Made by a program: the position numbers and the translations under genes. The notes beneath the pieces are model-generated. The model saw only the letters and a list, made by a program, of their open reading frames with translations, made no database searches and was not told where the DNA came from. From Hahella sp. (GTDB lineage: Bacteria; Pseudomonadota; Gammaproteobacteria; Pseudomonadales; Oleiphilaceae), in assembly GCA_028280065.1 (NCBI GenBank), contig JANQMN010000057.1, forward strand, positions 1-64,000: a stretch of 64,000 nucleotides of DNA, read 5' to 3'. This document shows positions 19,937 through 33,186 of the stretch, piece after piece (within the stretch, counting starts at the first letter, position 1; every line of letters starts with the position of its first letter).

Positions 19937-21826
19937 GTGAATTATTCCAAACATTACGATGTGATTGTCGTTGGCGGCGGCCATGCCGGGACGGAAGCCG
20001 CCTTGGCGGCGGCACGAATGGGCTGTCAAACCCTGCTCTTGACTCACAATATCGAAACGCTTGGCCAAATGTCGTGTAATCCGGCAATCGGTGGAATCGG
20101 CAAAAGCCATTTGGTTAAAGAGGTCGATGCCCTGGGCGGAGTCATGGCCAGGGCGACAGACCGTGCCGGTATTCAATTTCGCGTGCTGAACGCCCGCAAG
20201 GGTCCGGCGGTACGGGCTACCAGGGCACAAGCCGATCGGGTGCTGTATAAAGCGGCGGTTCGGGAAATATTGGAAAATCAGCCTAATCTGGATGTTTTTC
20301 AACAGGCGGTTGATGACTTTATTATGCAGGGAGAACGGGTGACCGGTGTGGTAACCCAGATGGGACTGCGCTTTTCCGGTCAGGCGGTGGTATTGACTAC
20401 CGGGACCTTTCTCGGTGGGATAATCCATATCGGGATGGAAAACCATTCCGGTGGCCGCGCGGGTGATCCGCCTGCAATCACGCTGGCACACCGTTTACGG
20501 GAAATGCCATTTCGGGTCGGGCGTTTAAAGACTGGTACACCGCCGCGAATAGATGGGAAGTCGGTTGATTATACGGTGATGCAAGCCCAGCCTGGAGATA
20601 CGCCGTTGCCGGTGATGTCTTTTATGGGGAAACTGGCTGAACACCCACCCCAAGTCAATTGTTTTATTACCCGGACAACAGCACGTACCCACGAGATCAT
20701 TCGTAGCGGCATGGACCGCTCGCCTATGTATACCGGCGTAATTGAAGGCGTCGGACCACGCTATTGCCCGTCGATAGAAGATAAGGTCAATCGTTTTAGC
20801 GATAAGGATTCGCATCAGATATTTATCGAGCCTGAGGGCCTGCATACCCACGAGCTTTATCCCAACGGCATTTCAACCAGCCTGCCGTTTGATGTCCAGT
20901 TGGATCTGGTACGGTCTATTCCAGGTCTCGAGCAGGCTCATATCATGCGTCCGGGTTACGCCATCGAATATGACTACTTTAATCCCCAGGATTTGCACCC
21001 GACGTTGGAAACCAAGTTCGTCCAAAATCTCTATTTCGCCGGCCAGATCAACGGTACCACCGGTTATGAAGAAGCGGCCGCCCAGGGCTTGCTGGCCGGT
21101 GCTAATGCGGCGTTGCGGGCGCAACAGCAAGATCCATGGGTGATCGGCCGCGATACTGCCTACATAGGTGTGCTGGTGGACGATTTGATTACGCTGGGCA
21201 CGAAAGAGCCGTATCGGATGTTTACCAGTCGTGCCGAATATCGCCTGTTATTGCGGGAAGACAACGCCGATTTGCGGTTGACGGAAATAGGCCGCGAACT
21301 AGGTCTTGTCGATGACCTAAGGTGGCAGGCGTTCAATGTGAAGCAGGAAGCAATAGCAGCAGAACAGAAAGTGCTGCGCTCGACATGGATTCAGCCGGGA
21401 TCCGAACAAGCCAGGCAGGTCAGTAAACTGGTCGGAACTGAACTCAACCGCGAATACTCTCTGTTGGATCTGTTGAAACGACCGGAAATGAACTGGGACA
21501 AAATTACCCAGGTAATCCCGGAGTGCAAGGATGTTGCGCCTGAAGTGGCGGAGCAAGTCGAGATTCACGTTAAATATGCGGGCTATATTGACCGCCAGCA
21601 GGAAGAAATCGCCAAGTTGAGACGCAATGAAAACCTGGCCTTGCCGAGTGATTTCGACTATTCGGACATTGCCGGATTATCCAATGAAATCAAGCAGAAG
21701 TTGCAGGAGGTGCGGCCTGCCACGTTGGCGCAGGCGGGAAGAATCCCCGGAGTGACGCCGGCGGCTGTTTCTTTGTTGTTAGTCTATCTTAAGAAACACG
21801 GAGCAATGCAGCGGCAATCAGCCTAA
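19937..21826 (+). CDS. mnmG: tRNA uridine 5-carboxymethylaminomethyl modification enzyme MnmG
   Basis: This 629-residue FAD/NADH enzyme works with MnmE to modify U34 of tRNAs. The N-terminal FAD-binding motif [22 protein letters not shown] and the conserved [23 protein letters not shown] are present, and [23 protein letters not shown] closes the FAD site. The helical C-terminal domain binds MnmE. It is 3 bases before rsmG, so the two are surely cotranscribed and possibly coupled to parAB. The length is normal. Confidence 0.98.
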   Translation: MNYSKHYDVIVVGGGHAGTEAALAAARMGCQTLLLTHNIETLGQMSCNPAIGGIGKSHLVKEVDALGGVMARATDRAGIQFRVLNARKGPAVRATRAQADRVLYKAAVREILENQPNLDVFQQAVDDFIMQGERVTGVVTQMGLRFSGQAVVLTTGTFLGGIIHIGMENHSGGRAGDPPAITLAHRLREMPFRVGRLKTGTPPRIDGKSVDYTVMQAQPGDTPLPVMSFMGKLAEHPPQVNCFITRTTARTHEIIRSGMDRSPMYTGVIEGVGPRYCPSIEDKVNRFSDKDSHQIFIEPEGLHTHELYPNGISTSLPFDVQLDLVRSIPGLEQAHIMRPGYAIEYDYFNPQDLHPTLETKFVQNLYFAGQINGTTGYEEAAAQGLLAGANAALRAQQQDPWVIGRDTAYIGVLVDDLITLGTKEPYRMFTSRAEYRLLLREDNADLRLTEIGRELGLVDDLRWQAFNVKQEAIAAEQKVLRSTWIQPGSEQARQVSKLVGTELNREYSLLDLLKRPEMNWDKITQVIPECKDVAPEVAEQVEIHVKYAGYIDRQQEEIAKLRRNENLALPSDFDYSDIAGLSNEIKQKLQEVRPATLAQAGRIPGVTPAAVSLLLVYLKKHGAMQRQSA

Positions 21827-21829
21827 TCG

Positions 21830-22501
21830 ATGGATAATGGAACTGAACAGCGGCAGGCGGAACAGCTCAGCGCCGGTCTCGCCAAGCTCGATATTTGTCT
21901 GACAAAGCGCCAACAAGGTTTATTGCTAGCCTATGTGGCGCTACTACACAAATGGAATCGCGCCTATAATCTCACGGCTGTTCGCGATCAGGCACAACAT
22001 GTTTCCAGGCATCTGTTGGATTCGTTGGCAATGCTGCCCCATCTGCAGGGCACAGCCTTCCTCGATGTCGGCACCGGACCAGGCTTGCCGGGAATACCCC
22101 TGGCGATTGCCAAACCGGATAGTCACTGGATTCTGTTGGACAGTAACGGCAAGAAAACCCGCTTCTTAACCCAATGTCAGTTAGCGCTGGAGCTTGCCAA
22201 TATCGAAGTGGCGCATTGCCGGCTTGAGGACTTCGGGTTACCGGCGGATCGTCGATTGGATGGCATTACCTCCCGTGCATTTGCGACCTTAGCGGACTTT
22301 GCCCAGGGTTGCCAGCACCTGCTTGGCTTGAACCACCGACAACAAAATGAGACGTTGCTTTATGCGTTGAAGGGTGTATATCCGAAAAAGGAGATGAGCG
22401 AATTGCCGAATACTTATAGAATTCTGTATGACGGTGAATTGCGGGTTCCGGATTGTGATGCCGAGCGGCACCTGATCATTCTCTCCTATCAACCTGCTTA
22501 A
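21830..22501 (+). CDS. rsmG: 16S rRNA (guanine527-N7)-methyltransferase RsmG
   Basis: A 223-residue AdoMet-dependent methyltransferase that methylates G527 of 16S rRNA. The conserved HKWNRAYNLTAVRD, RHLLDSLAMLPHL and FLDVGTGPGLPGIPLAIAKP (motif I) are visible, as is SRAFATLADF near the C-terminus. It sits between mnmG and parA in the standard gidA-gidB-parAB order. Confidence 0.97.
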   Translation: MDNGTEQRQAEQLSAGLAKLDICLTKRQQGLLLAYVALLHKWNRAYNLTAVRDQAQHVSRHLLDSLAMLPHLQGTAFLDVGTGPGLPGIPLAIAKPDSHWILLDSNGKKTRFLTQCQLALELANIEVAHCRLEDFGLPADRRLDGITSRAFATLADFAQGCQHLLGLNHRQQNETLLYALKGVYPKKEMSELPNTYRILYDGELRVPDCDAERHLIILSYQPA

Positions 22502-22528
22502 CTTGAATTGCATCTTCGGGAGACAGAT

Positions 22529-23320
22529 ATGGCGCGAACATTGGCCATCGCCAATCAAAAAGGTGGTGTCGGAAAAACCACCACTTGCGTAAATCTTGCG
22601 GCGTCTTTGTCGGCAACCCGTCGAAAAGTGTTGATGATAGATCTGGATCCCCAGGGAAACGCCACGATGGGAAGCGGTGTCGACAAAAACGCCCTGGAGA
22701 CTTCGGTCTACGATGTCCTAACCAAGCGCCGGAAAGCAGATGAAGTTATTCAGTTTGCAGAAAACGGCGGCTACGATATTATCCCCGCCAATGGCGATGT
22801 TACCGCCGCCGAGGTTGAGCTGATCAATGAGATCGGCCGGGAGTACCGGCTTCGGAATGCACTGAAGGGTGTCCTGGATAGCTACGATTATGTGCTGGTG
22901 GATTGCCCCCCTTCGCTCAATATGCTTACGGTCAATGCCTTGGTTGCCGCCAATGGCGTGCTGATTCCCATGCAATGTGAGTACTATGCTCTAGAGGGCC
23001 TGGCCGCTTTGATGAACACCATCGAGCAGATTCGGGAAACAGTGAATCCGGAGTTGGAAATCGAGGGATTACTGCGGACAATGTACGACCCGCGTAACAG
23101 TCTTACATTGGATGTATCGGAACAAATTACCGAGTACTTCGGCGATAAAGTATATCGTTCCATTATTCCGCGCAATGTTCGTTTGGCCGAGGCGCCTTCC
23201 CACGGTATTCCCGCCCTTAAGTACGACAAATCGTCCCGTGGAGCCATCGCCTATCTCGCCTTGGCCGGGGAAATCATCCGTAAACGGAAGCAAGCGGCGA
23301 AACTGGCCGAGCCGGCCTAG
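22529..23320 (+). CDS. parA: Chromosome partitioning ATPase ParA (Soj)
   Basis: A 263-residue deviant Walker ATPase that drives chromosome segregation with ParB. The Walker A motif is NQKGGVGKTTTCVNLAA with the signature lysine, and DLDPQGNATMG and VLVDCPPSLNMLT follow. I chose the ATG at 22529, with GGGAGA upstream, over the ORF start at 22508. The two parS sites in recF, 14 kb away, are the expected ParB-binding centromere for this system. Confidence 0.96.
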   Translation: MARTLAIANQKGGVGKTTTCVNLAASLSATRRKVLMIDLDPQGNATMGSGVDKNALETSVYDVLTKRRKADEVIQFAENGGYDIIPANGDVTAAEVELINEIGREYRLRNALKGVLDSYDYVLVDCPPSLNMLTVNALVAANGVLIPMQCEYYALEGLAALMNTIEQIRETVNPELEIEGLLRTMYDPRNSLTLDVSEQITEYFGDKVYRSIIPRNVRLAEAPSHGIPALKYDKSSRGAIAYLALAGEIIRKRKQAAKLAEPA

Positions 23321-23394
23321 GTAGTTGTCATCCGGCAACGGAGGTTTCAGGATGACAACTAGGTAAACAGGATCTAGAACATCACAGGTATCGT

Positions 23395-24264
23395 ATGAAA
23401 AAAAGAGGACTTGGGGGGCGCGGGCTCGATGCCTTATTGACCGGCGGTAAAAACCGTGAGGAGGAATCAACAGGTTCCCAGGATAAGGTACTAAAAGAGT
23501 TGCCGTTGGAGTTGATTCAACGCGGCCAATACCAGCCACGTCGCGATATGGACCCCGAAGCCCTGGAGGAACTGGCCCAGTCGATTAAACAGCAGGGGGT
23601 GATGCAACCGATAGTGGTGCGTGAAATCGCCAAGGGTTCCTACGAAATCATTGCCGGCGAGCGGCGCTGGCGCGCTTCCCAACTCGCCGGGTTGGATACT
23701 ATTCCCGCGATTATTCGTGATGTCCCCGACGAAGCCGCTATCGCCATGGCGTTAATTGAAAACATTCAACGGGAAAACCTGAATCCCGTCGAAGAAGCGA
23801 TGGCGCTGCAACGTCTGCAAAATGAATTTGAATTGACCCAGAGCGAAGTGGCCGAAGCCGTAGGGAAGTCCCGATCTACTATTACTAATCTGCTACGTTT
23901 GCTGGCTCTGGCCGATGATGTCAAAACTATGTTGGAACGCGGCGATATGGAGATGGGGCATGCCCGGGCGCTGCTGACTCTGGCCGATTCCAAGCAGTCG
24001 GAAACGGCACGGGTGATTGTCGGTAAAGGTTTGTCCGTTCGGCAGACAGAAGCCTTGGTCAGAAGAATTCAGGCGGCGAAAGAAAAACCCCAGGAAGCAG
24101 CACGGAAAACGCTCGATGCCGATGTGCGCCGGCTGCAAGACAGTCTCTCTGAAAAACTGGGTTCCAGTGTCAAAATCGACTACAACGCCAAGGGCAAGGG
24201 TAAGCTGGTCATCCAATATAATTCCTTGGATGAATTAGATGGCATCTTGGCGCACATTCAGTAG
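23395..24264 (+). CDS. parB: Chromosome partitioning protein ParB (Spo0J)
   Basis: A 289-residue CTP-dependent DNA clamp that binds parS. The start MKKRGLGGRGLDALL is the usual ParA-interacting N-terminus. GERRWRASQLAGLDTIPAII contains the CTP-binding GxRR motif, and ENIQRENLNPVEEA and LTQSEVAEAVGKSRSTITNLLRLL include the helix-turn-helix. A C-terminal dimerisation domain completes the length. It is 74 bases after parA. Its target palindrome is found twice in recF. Confidence 0.97.
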   Translation: MKKRGLGGRGLDALLTGGKNREEESTGSQDKVLKELPLELIQRGQYQPRRDMDPEALEELAQSIKQQGVMQPIVVREIAKGSYEIIAGERRWRASQLAGLDTIPAIIRDVPDEAAIAMALIENIQRENLNPVEEAMALQRLQNEFELTQSEVAEAVGKSRSTITNLLRLLALADDVKTMLERGDMEMGHARALLTLADSKQSETARVIVGKGLSVRQTEALVRRIQAAKEKPQEAARKTLDADVRRLQDSLSEKLGSSVKIDYNAKGKGKLVIQYNSLDELDGILAHIQ

Positions 24265-24272
24265 CCGACAAA

Positions 24273-24302
24273 ATTCCGGTTTTCCGAAGAAAAGCCCGGA
24301 AT
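24273..24302 (+). terminator. Hairpin after parB
   Basis: ATTCCGG and CCGGAAT form the base of a hairpin with an inner TTTTC/GAAAA stem and CGAA loop, 8 bases after the parB stop. There is no T-run, so it may stabilise the mRNA end or need Rho instead of acting as a simple terminator. Confidence 0.45.
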
Positions 24303-24327
24303 ATAGGCATTATTACCGATCAGGTAG

Positions 24328-24356
24328 TTGAACGCAGCAGATTCACACCATATAAT
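24328..24356 (+). promoter_or_regulatory. Sigma-70 promoter of the atp operon
   Basis: TTGAAC (24328-24333) and a perfect TATAAT (24351-24356) are separated by 17 bases, about 140 bases upstream of atpI. It is the best promoter match I see in the window and has a long leader. Confidence 0.85.
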
Positions 24357-24493
24357 CTCGGTCGCTTAAGTCTTTGGGATTACCTCTCTGGCTTAGGTCG
24401 GGGGCAATATACAAGTAGCAGGATTCACCTGCAGTTAACACGAGTTAGTGATTATCCGTTGGGATATCACTCGAATACACGGCAGTATTTATT

Positions 24494-24895
24494 TTGACCA
24501 GTGCAGTGCGCGCTTCGATTAAGCGACCGCCCGTTCAAAATGTAATCATCGCGCAATTGGCGGTAACAATTTTGGTTGCCATGTCCTTTTGGATTTTGTC
24601 CGGCGTGCATGGCTACTCTGCCCTTCTAGGTGGGATCATATGCTTGATTCCCAATGCCTATTTTGCCTACCGTACCTTCGCATATCAGGGCGCCCAAGCT
24701 GCGCGCAAAATTGTTAATAGTTTCTACAAAGCGGAAGCCGTAAAGCTGGGTCTCACAGCATTGTTTTTCGGTTTGACATTTAAGTATGTGAAGCCACTTG
24801 AGCCCCTGTCTTTGTTTATGACTTTTTTTATTGTACAGGTTGTACATTGGCTTGCGCCGCTTCTGATGGTCGAGAAACAGACCTCGGTTAAATAG
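24494..24895 (+). CDS. atpI: ATP synthase accessory protein AtpI
   Basis: A 133-residue membrane protein with four predicted helices (VIIAQLAVTILVAMSFWILSG, the SALLGGIICLIPNAYFAYR segment, LGLTALFFGLTF and the C-terminal FMTFFIVQVVHWLAP). AtpI assists assembly of the c-ring. It is the first gene of the atp operon. The frame begins with TTG at 24494, so the start is uncertain. Confidence 0.88.
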   Translation: MTSAVRASIKRPPVQNVIIAQLAVTILVAMSFWILSGVHGYSALLGGIICLIPNAYFAYRTFAYQGAQAARKIVNSFYKAEAVKLGLTALFFGLTFKYVKPLEPLSLFMTFFIVQVVHWLAPLLMVEKQTSVK

Positions 24896-24922
24896 CAGCC
24901 GTTCGGAGAGATGACTCTCTGA

Positions 24923-25840
<918 letters not shown>

Positions 25841-25923
25841 TGGTGACAAACGCCAGAGTGCCAAGAATCTTTGGCTCACTGTAATAGGGACAACCAAAAC
25901 TAAGCTGTATCCAACAACTTTGA

Positions 25924-26217
<294 letters not shown>

Positions 26218-26270
26218 AAGTGAAACAGCCAGTAACAGTCGATAACGACTAACTAGTAAGAGGTGCAAAC

Positions 26271-26741
26271 GTGAGTCTTAATTTAACGATGTTTGGGCAG
26301 GCAATTGCTTTTGCCATCTTCGTTTCGTTCTGCATGAAGTACGTCTGGCCGCCTATCATCTCAGCGCTGCGCGAACGGCAAAAAAAGATAGCCGACGGTT
26401 TGCAAGCTGCTGATCGTGCCGCGAAAGATCTTGAATTGGCACAGGATAAGGCTGCAGCAGAACTGAAAGAAGCCAAGCAGAAAGCTCATGAGATTATTGA
26501 GTTGGCGAATAAACGGTCCAACCAGATGATTGAAGAATCAAGAGTTGCTGCCCAAGCAGAAGGCGAAAAAATGCTGAACAGAGCGAAGGCAGAGATCGAG
26601 CAGGAAACCAACCGTGCCAAGGAAGAATTGCGGTCACAGCTCGCTGCTTTGGCTATTTCGGGAGCCGAAAAGATAATGGAAGCCTCCGTCGATGTTAAAG
26701 CACACAGCCAGATGTTAGACAAACTGGCAAATGAACTCTGA
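26271..26741 (+). CDS. atpF: ATP synthase F0 subunit b
   Basis: A 156-residue stator stalk protein: an N-terminal membrane helix ([25 protein letters not shown]) followed by a long charged coiled coil ([20 protein letters not shown] and on). The start is GTG at 26271. It links F0 subunit a to the delta subunit. It ends 11 bases before atpH. Confidence 0.96.
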   Translation: MSLNLTMFGQAIAFAIFVSFCMKYVWPPIISALRERQKKIADGLQAADRAAKDLELAQDKAAAELKEAKQKAHEIIELANKRSNQMIEESRVAAQAEGEKMLNRAKAEIEQETNRAKEELRSQLAALAISGAEKIMEASVDVKAHSQMLDKLANEL

Positions 26742-26752
26742 AGGAGCGCATC

Positions 26753-27289
26753 ATGGCGGAAAGTACTACCTTAGCCCGGCCATATGCGAAAGCGGCCTTC
26801 AACGCCGCGCTCAGTGACAAAAAGACTGACGAGTGGTCAAAGCAGCTCGCCTTAGCAGCGACGCTTGTGCAGGATAATGATCTGTTTTTATTGATCAAGC
26901 ATCCGGGCCTGACAGCCGAGCAAAAAGGTCAGTTGGTATTGGATATCGCCAAAGGCAAGATATCCGGACCTGCGGAAAACTTTGTAAAAGTCTTGGCCAC
27001 TAATAAACGACTGCTGTTGCTTCCGGAAATTGCAGCCGCTTTTGAAAGGTTAAAAAGACAGCAGGAAGCCACAGTAGATGTCACTGTTGAAACAGCATTC
27101 GAGCTAAATTCGGATCAGGAAGCCAAACTGGCCGAGTCATTGAAAGCGAAACTAAATTGTAAGATTAACCTTCATTCTGAAGTCAATAAAGCTTTGATTG
27201 GAGGAGTCTTGGTACGTGCTGGTGATTTGGTCATCGACGCGTCGGTTCGCGGTCGGTTAAATAAATTGGTCGAGTCATTAGGGGCCTGA
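26753..27289 (+). CDS. atpH: ATP synthase F1 subunit delta
   Basis: A 178-residue stator subunit that connects the b stalk to the F1 head. The N-terminus [14 protein letters not shown] and the C-terminal [24 protein letters not shown] are family hallmarks. It is in normal operon order and of normal length. Confidence 0.96.
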   Translation: MAESTTLARPYAKAAFNAALSDKKTDEWSKQLALAATLVQDNDLFLLIKHPGLTAEQKGQLVLDIAKGKISGPAENFVKVLATNKRLLLLPEIAAAFERLKRQQEATVDVTVETAFELNSDQEAKLAESLKAKLNCKINLHSEVNKALIGGVLVRAGDLVIDASVRGRLNKLVESLGA

Positions 27290-27338
27290 TTACAGGTCAA
27301 AGATTCCTGATCTAACACAAGGTTTTGAGGATAAAGGC

Positions 27339-28883
27339 ATGCAGCAACTGAATCCATCTGAGATCAGCGACATTATCAAGAAACGTATCGAAAAACTCGA
27401 TATTTCCACGGAAGCCAAAACCGAAGGAACTATCGTCAGCGTTTCTGATGGCATCGTGTTGATCCATGGACTTGCCGACGTCATGTACGGTGAGATGATT
27501 GAATTTGAAGGCGGGATCTACGGTCTGGCGCTCAACCTGGAGCGTGATTCGGTAGGTGCTGTCGTGTTGGGTGATTATAAAGGACTGGCGGAAGGTCAGA
27601 AAGTAAAAGTCACCGGACGTATTTTGGAAGTGCCCGTTGGTGAGGAACTGCTTGGGCGCGTTGTCGATTCCCTGGGTACACCCATTGATGGCAAGGGTGA
27701 AATTGAGAGTAAAGTTACCGATCCCATCGAAAAAATCGCTCCAGGGGTAATTGCCAGGCAGTCGGTTGGACAACCCATGCAGACCGGTTACAAATCGGTT
27801 GATACCATGGTGCCTATCGGAAGAGGCCAGCGCGAGCTGATTATCGGTGACCGTCAAACGGGTAAAACCGCCCTTGCGATTGATGCCATCATCAACCAGA
27901 AAGGTACCGGCGTAAAGTGTATCTATGTTGCTGTCGGGCAGAAGCAATCCTCTATTGCCAACGTCGTGCGGAAGCTGGAAGAACATGGCGCGATGGACCA
28001 TACCATTGTGGTTGCAGCCGGTGCCGCTGACCCGGCCTCCATGCAGTTCTTGGCGCCTTTTGCCGGTTGCACCATGGGTGAGTACTTCCGTGACCGGGGA
28101 CAGGATGCACTGATTATTTACGATGATTTGACCAAGCAGGCTTGGGCTTACCGTCAAATCTCCCTGTTACTTCGTCGCCCGCCAGGCCGGGAAGCGTATC
28201 CGGGGGATGTTTTCTATCTGCATTCGCGTCTGTTGGAACGTGCCTCAAGGGTCAATCCCGAATATGTAGAGAAGTTCACTAACGGTGAAGTGAAAGATCA
28301 GACCGGATCCCTGACGGCATTGCCTATAATCGAAACCCAGGCCGGCGATGTATCGGCGTTCGTACCCACCAACGTGATTTCTATTACCGATGGTCAGATT
28401 TTCCTGGAAACCAGTCTGTTTAACGCCGGTATTCGTCCGGCGATGAATGCGGGTATTTCCGTTTCCAGGGTGGGTGGCGCAGCGCAAACCAAAATAATGA
28501 AGAAACTGGGTGGCGGTATTCGCTTGGCTCTCGCCCAATACCGTGAATTGGCCGCGTTTGCTCAGTTTGCTTCTGACTTGGACGAGTCCACCAGGAAGCA
28601 GTTGGAGCATGGCCAACGGGTTACCGAGTTGATGAAACAGAAACAGTATGCGCCTATGTCGGTGGCAGAGATGGGTATGGTACTGTTTGCCGCCAATGAA
28701 GGTCTTATTGATGATATCGAGGCGAATAAAGTCGTCGATTTTGAAGCTGCCCTTGTGTCCTACGCGCGTAGTGAATGTGCGGATATACTTGATAAAATCA
28801 ATGAGAAAGGCGACTTCAACGACGATATCGCTAGTGATCTCAAGGCATTAATCACCAAGTTCAAATCCACTCAGACCTGGTAG
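27339..28883 (+). CDS. atpA: ATP synthase F1 subunit alpha
   Basis: A 514-residue nucleotide-binding F1 subunit. The N-terminus [20 protein letters not shown], the Walker [16 protein letters not shown], and the conserved catalytic-interface segment [19 protein letters not shown] are present. Alpha subunits bind nucleotide without catalysis and supply the arginine finger to beta. Confidence 0.98.
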   Translation: MQQLNPSEISDIIKKRIEKLDISTEAKTEGTIVSVSDGIVLIHGLADVMYGEMIEFEGGIYGLALNLERDSVGAVVLGDYKGLAEGQKVKVTGRILEVPVGEELLGRVVDSLGTPIDGKGEIESKVTDPIEKIAPGVIARQSVGQPMQTGYKSVDTMVPIGRGQRELIIGDRQTGKTALAIDAIINQKGTGVKCIYVAVGQKQSSIANVVRKLEEHGAMDHTIVVAAGAADPASMQFLAPFAGCTMGEYFRDRGQDALIIYDDLTKQAWAYRQISLLLRRPPGREAYPGDVFYLHSRLLERASRVNPEYVEKFTNGEVKDQTGSLTALPIIETQAGDVSAFVPTNVISITDGQIFLETSLFNAGIRPAMNAGISVSRVGGAAQTKIMKKLGGGIRLALAQYRELAAFAQFASDLDESTRKQLEHGQRVTELMKQKQYAPMSVAEMGMVLFAANEGLIDDIEANKVVDFEAALVSYARSECADILDKINEKGDFNDDIASDLKALITKFKSTQTW

Positions 28884-28951
28884 GCAAAACTACTCTCGAA
28901 GAGATTTAGATACATTCAGGTAAGAGCTTGAACAACTATAGGCAGTGAATA

Positions 28952-29815
28952 ATGGCCATTGGAAAAGAGATTAAGACCCAGATAGCCAGTGTTAAGAGCA
29001 CGCAAAAAATTACCAGCGCGATGGAACTCGTCGCTGCCAGTAAAATGCGCAAGGCTCAGCAACGTATGGCTGAAGGGCGACCCTATGCAGATAAGATCCT
29101 GCAAGTGATCAATCACATCGCCAATGCGAGTCCTGAGTACCAACATATTTACATGGAAGACCGTGAAGTAAAACGCGTCGGTTACATCGTCGTGTCTACC
29201 GATCGGGGTTTATGTGGAGGACTCAACATTAACGTTTTCAGGGAACTGACTTTAAATATTAAAGACTGGAGAGAACAAGACGTTGAAATGGATTTTTGCG
29301 CTATCGGCAACAAGTCGTTGGCTTTCTTCAACACATTCGGAGGCAATGTAGTAGCGGCGGTCAGTCATCTCGGCGATGAGCCGGCTCTGTCAAAATTGAT
29401 AGGCGCAGTAAAAATCATGTTGGATGACTTTACATCCGGCAACATTGACCGTCTCTACCTGCTTCACAATCGCTTTGTCAACACGATGACGCAAAAACCG
29501 ACAGTGGCTCAGTTACTTCCGCTACCGGCTGCCGAGGCAGATGAAATGATCAGAAGGCACTGGGACTATATCTACGAACCTGATGCTCAAGTATTGCTGG
29601 ATGGATTATTGATGCGTTTCATCGAGTCGCAGATTTATCAGGCCGTATTGGAAAATAACGCCTGTGAACAGGCTGCAAGGATGATTGCGATGAAGAGCGC
29701 TACCGATAACGCCGGTGAGATTATCGACAATCTCGAATTGGCGTACAACAAAGCTCGCCAGGCGGCAATCACCCAGGAAATTTCAGAGATCGTAGGCGGC
29801 GCCGCAGCGGTCTAG
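28952..29815 (+). CDS. atpG: ATP synthase F1 subunit gamma
   Basis: The 287-residue central rotor shaft. It starts [36 protein letters not shown] and ends with the conserved helix [38 protein letters not shown]. Both coiled-coil ends are intact. Confidence 0.98.
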   Translation: MAIGKEIKTQIASVKSTQKITSAMELVAASKMRKAQQRMAEGRPYADKILQVINHIANASPEYQHIYMEDREVKRVGYIVVSTDRGLCGGLNINVFRELTLNIKDWREQDVEMDFCAIGNKSLAFFNTFGGNVVAAVSHLGDEPALSKLIGAVKIMLDDFTSGNIDRLYLLHNRFVNTMTQKPTVAQLLPLPAAEADEMIRRHWDYIYEPDAQVLLDGLLMRFIESQIYQAVLENNACEQAARMIAMKSATDNAGEIIDNLELAYNKARQAAITQEISEIVGGAAAV

Positions 29816-29862
29816 GTTGTTAGGTATCTATGGATACTGCAAAAAGTTTTATATATCAGTGA

Positions 29863-31251
<1,389 letters not shown>

Positions 31252-31278
31252 CGTGATCTCAACAGAACGAGGCTTACC

Positions 31279-31704
31279 ATGGGTATGAGTGTTCATTGCG
31301 ACATCGTAAGCGCTGAGCAAGAGCTGTTTTCCGGACTGGTCGAGATGGTCGTCGCGGCAGGAATTGAAGGTGATTTAGGTATTGCGCCCGGTCATGCAGC
31401 GTTGCTTACCTCACTGAATCCTGGCCCGGTAAGAGTGATCAAGCAAGGTGGCGAGGAAGAAGTCTTCTATGTGTCAGGCGGATACCTGGAAGTGCAGCCC
31501 AACATAATTACCATTCTTTCGGACAGTGCCCAGCGTGCTGGAGACATGGACGAAGCTGCCGCTATGGAAGCCAAGAAAGAGGCAGAGAAGGCATTGGCCA
31601 ATAAAGAAGGTGACTTCGAATACGCAAGTGCTGCCGCGCAGTTGGCTGAAGCTGCCGCGAGATTGCGTACTATTCAGCAAATGCGGAAGCAATTGCAGCG
31701 TTAA
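31279..31704 (+). CDS. atpC: ATP synthase F1 subunit epsilon
   Basis: A 141-residue rotor subunit with an N-terminal beta sandwich ([36 protein letters not shown]) and a C-terminal helical hairpin that can inhibit hydrolysis. The start may be 31279 or the ATG at 31285. It is the last gene of the operon and is followed by a terminator. Confidence 0.95.
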   Translation: MGMSVHCDIVSAEQELFSGLVEMVVAAGIEGDLGIAPGHAALLTSLNPGPVRVIKQGGEEEVFYVSGGYLEVQPNIITILSDSAQRAGDMDEAAAMEAKKEAEKALANKEGDFEYASAAAQLAEAAARLRTIQQMRKQLQR

Positions 31705-31726
31705 TTAAGATTAACTACGCTTTAGA

Positions 31727-31763
31727 GGGGAGATTTTCCAGCCGGATTATCTCCCCTTTTTAT
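31727..31763 (+). terminator. Rho-independent terminator of the atp operon
   Basis: GGGGAGAT and ATCTCCCC form an 8-bp stem, followed by TTTTTATTT. It starts 23 bases after the atpC stop. Confidence 0.9.
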
Positions 31764-31816
31764 TTGTGCTCGATTATATTGTGCGAAAACCTATCTAATT
31801 CCCAATTGGAGTGAAC

Positions 31817-33175
31817 ATGGAACTGCACGTGGTGATTCTGGCTGCCGGCCAGGGAACGCGTATGAAATCGGCGCTACCGAAGGTCATGCACCAATTAGCG
31901 CATAAGCCGTTAGCCCAGCATGTCATCGATACGGCTTCCCGGCTTGAACCGGCTAAAATTCATTTGGTGTACGGCCATCAGGGCGAGTTGGTTAAGCAGG
32001 GTCTATCTGGCGAAAATCTAAGTTGGGTGAATCAGGGTCAACAATTAGGCACCGGTCACGCGGTGGACCAAGCGTTGCCAAGTATTCCTGATAGCGCACA
32101 GGTACTGGTGCTTTATGGTGATGTACCTTTAACCGGTATGGCTACCCTGAAGAATTTTATTGCAGAGAGTTCGGGTAAGTTGGGCATACTAAGCATAAGC
32201 CTGCCCGATGCGACCGGTTATGGCAGAATCGTTCGAAATTCCGCAGGCCGAGTGCAGGCGATCGTTGAAGAAAAAGATGCCAATCCACAGCAAAAAACGA
32301 TTCGGGAAATTAATACCGGCATTATGACAGCGCCTGCGGCACTGCTGAAATCATGGTTACCCGAATTATCCAACGCCAACGCCCAGGGTGAATACTACCT
32401 AACGGATATAGTCGCCATGGCGGTCACGGATAAGGTTGATATATTCACTATGGAACCTGCCAACACCTACGAAGTAGAAGGGGTAAACAATCGAATCCAA
32501 CTGGCTGCCTTGGAACGTGCTTACCAGACAACTAAGGCGAATGAACTGATGGTCGCCGGCGCTTCTCTTGCGGACCCCGGACGAATAGATATAAGAGGCC
32601 GGTTAGAAACCGATCAGGATGTTTTCATTGACGTCAATTGCGTTTTCGAGGGCCACGTGATCCTTGGGAAAAATGTGATAATCGGGCCCAACTGCGTATT
32701 AAAAAACTGCCGAATCGGTGATGGCACGACATTGGAAGCCTTTAGCCATCTCGACGGTAGCGATCTTGGAAAAAACACGGCTATAGGTCCCTTCACGCGC
32801 CTCAGACCGGGCACTGAATTGGCGGATAAAGCCAAAGTCGGTAATTTTGTCGAAATCAAGAAAGCCCGTATCGGTGAAGGCAGCAAGGTGAATCACTTGA
32901 GCTACGTCGGTGACGCGAAGGTTGGAAAGCAAGTCAATGTTGGCGCCGGAACCATTACCTGTAATTACGATGGCGCAAACAAGTTTGTTACCGAAATCGG
33001 CGACCAGGTTTTTGTTGGATCAAATACGGCACTAGTGGCGCCTGTTAAACTGGGAAATGGAGCGACTATTGGCGCGGGATCTACTATTAACCGCAATGTG
33101 GAAAGCGACCAATTGGCGATTTCCAGAGCCAAGCAGCGCAATATTGATAATTGGCAGCGCCCAAAGAAATCGTAA
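31817..33175 (+). CDS. glmU: Bifunctional GlmU: glucosamine-1-P acetyltransferase / UDP-GlcNAc pyrophosphorylase
   Basis: This 452-residue enzyme makes UDP-GlcNAc for peptidoglycan and lipopolysaccharide. The N-terminal uridyltransferase domain has [19 protein letters not shown], the UTP-binding signature. The C-terminal half is a left-handed beta helix of hexapeptide repeats with [15 protein letters not shown], the acetyl-CoA region. I chose the ATG at 31817 after GGAG; the frame also opens at a GTG six bases earlier. It stands 11 bases ahead of the broken glmS, the usual glmU-glmS pair. Confidence 0.97.
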   Translation: MELHVVILAAGQGTRMKSALPKVMHQLAHKPLAQHVIDTASRLEPAKIHLVYGHQGELVKQGLSGENLSWVNQGQQLGTGHAVDQALPSIPDSAQVLVLYGDVPLTGMATLKNFIAESSGKLGILSISLPDATGYGRIVRNSAGRVQAIVEEKDANPQQKTIREINTGIMTAPAALLKSWLPELSNANAQGEYYLTDIVAMAVTDKVDIFTMEPANTYEVEGVNNRIQLAALERAYQTTKANELMVAGASLADPGRIDIRGRLETDQDVFIDVNCVFEGHVILGKNVIIGPNCVLKNCRIGDGTTLEAFSHLDGSDLGKNTAIGPFTRLRPGTELADKAKVGNFVEIKKARIGEGSKVNHLSYVGDAKVGKQVNVGAGTITCNYDGANKFVTEIGDQVFVGSNTALVAPVKLGNGATIGAGSTINRNVESDQLAISRAKQRNIDNWQRPKKS

Positions 33176-33186
33176 GGAATCAAACT

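Noticed and set aside
23069-23539. 156-codon minus-strand frame across parA-parB
   Set aside because: It is antisense to parA and parB, both well supported; long antisense frames are common in this base composition.
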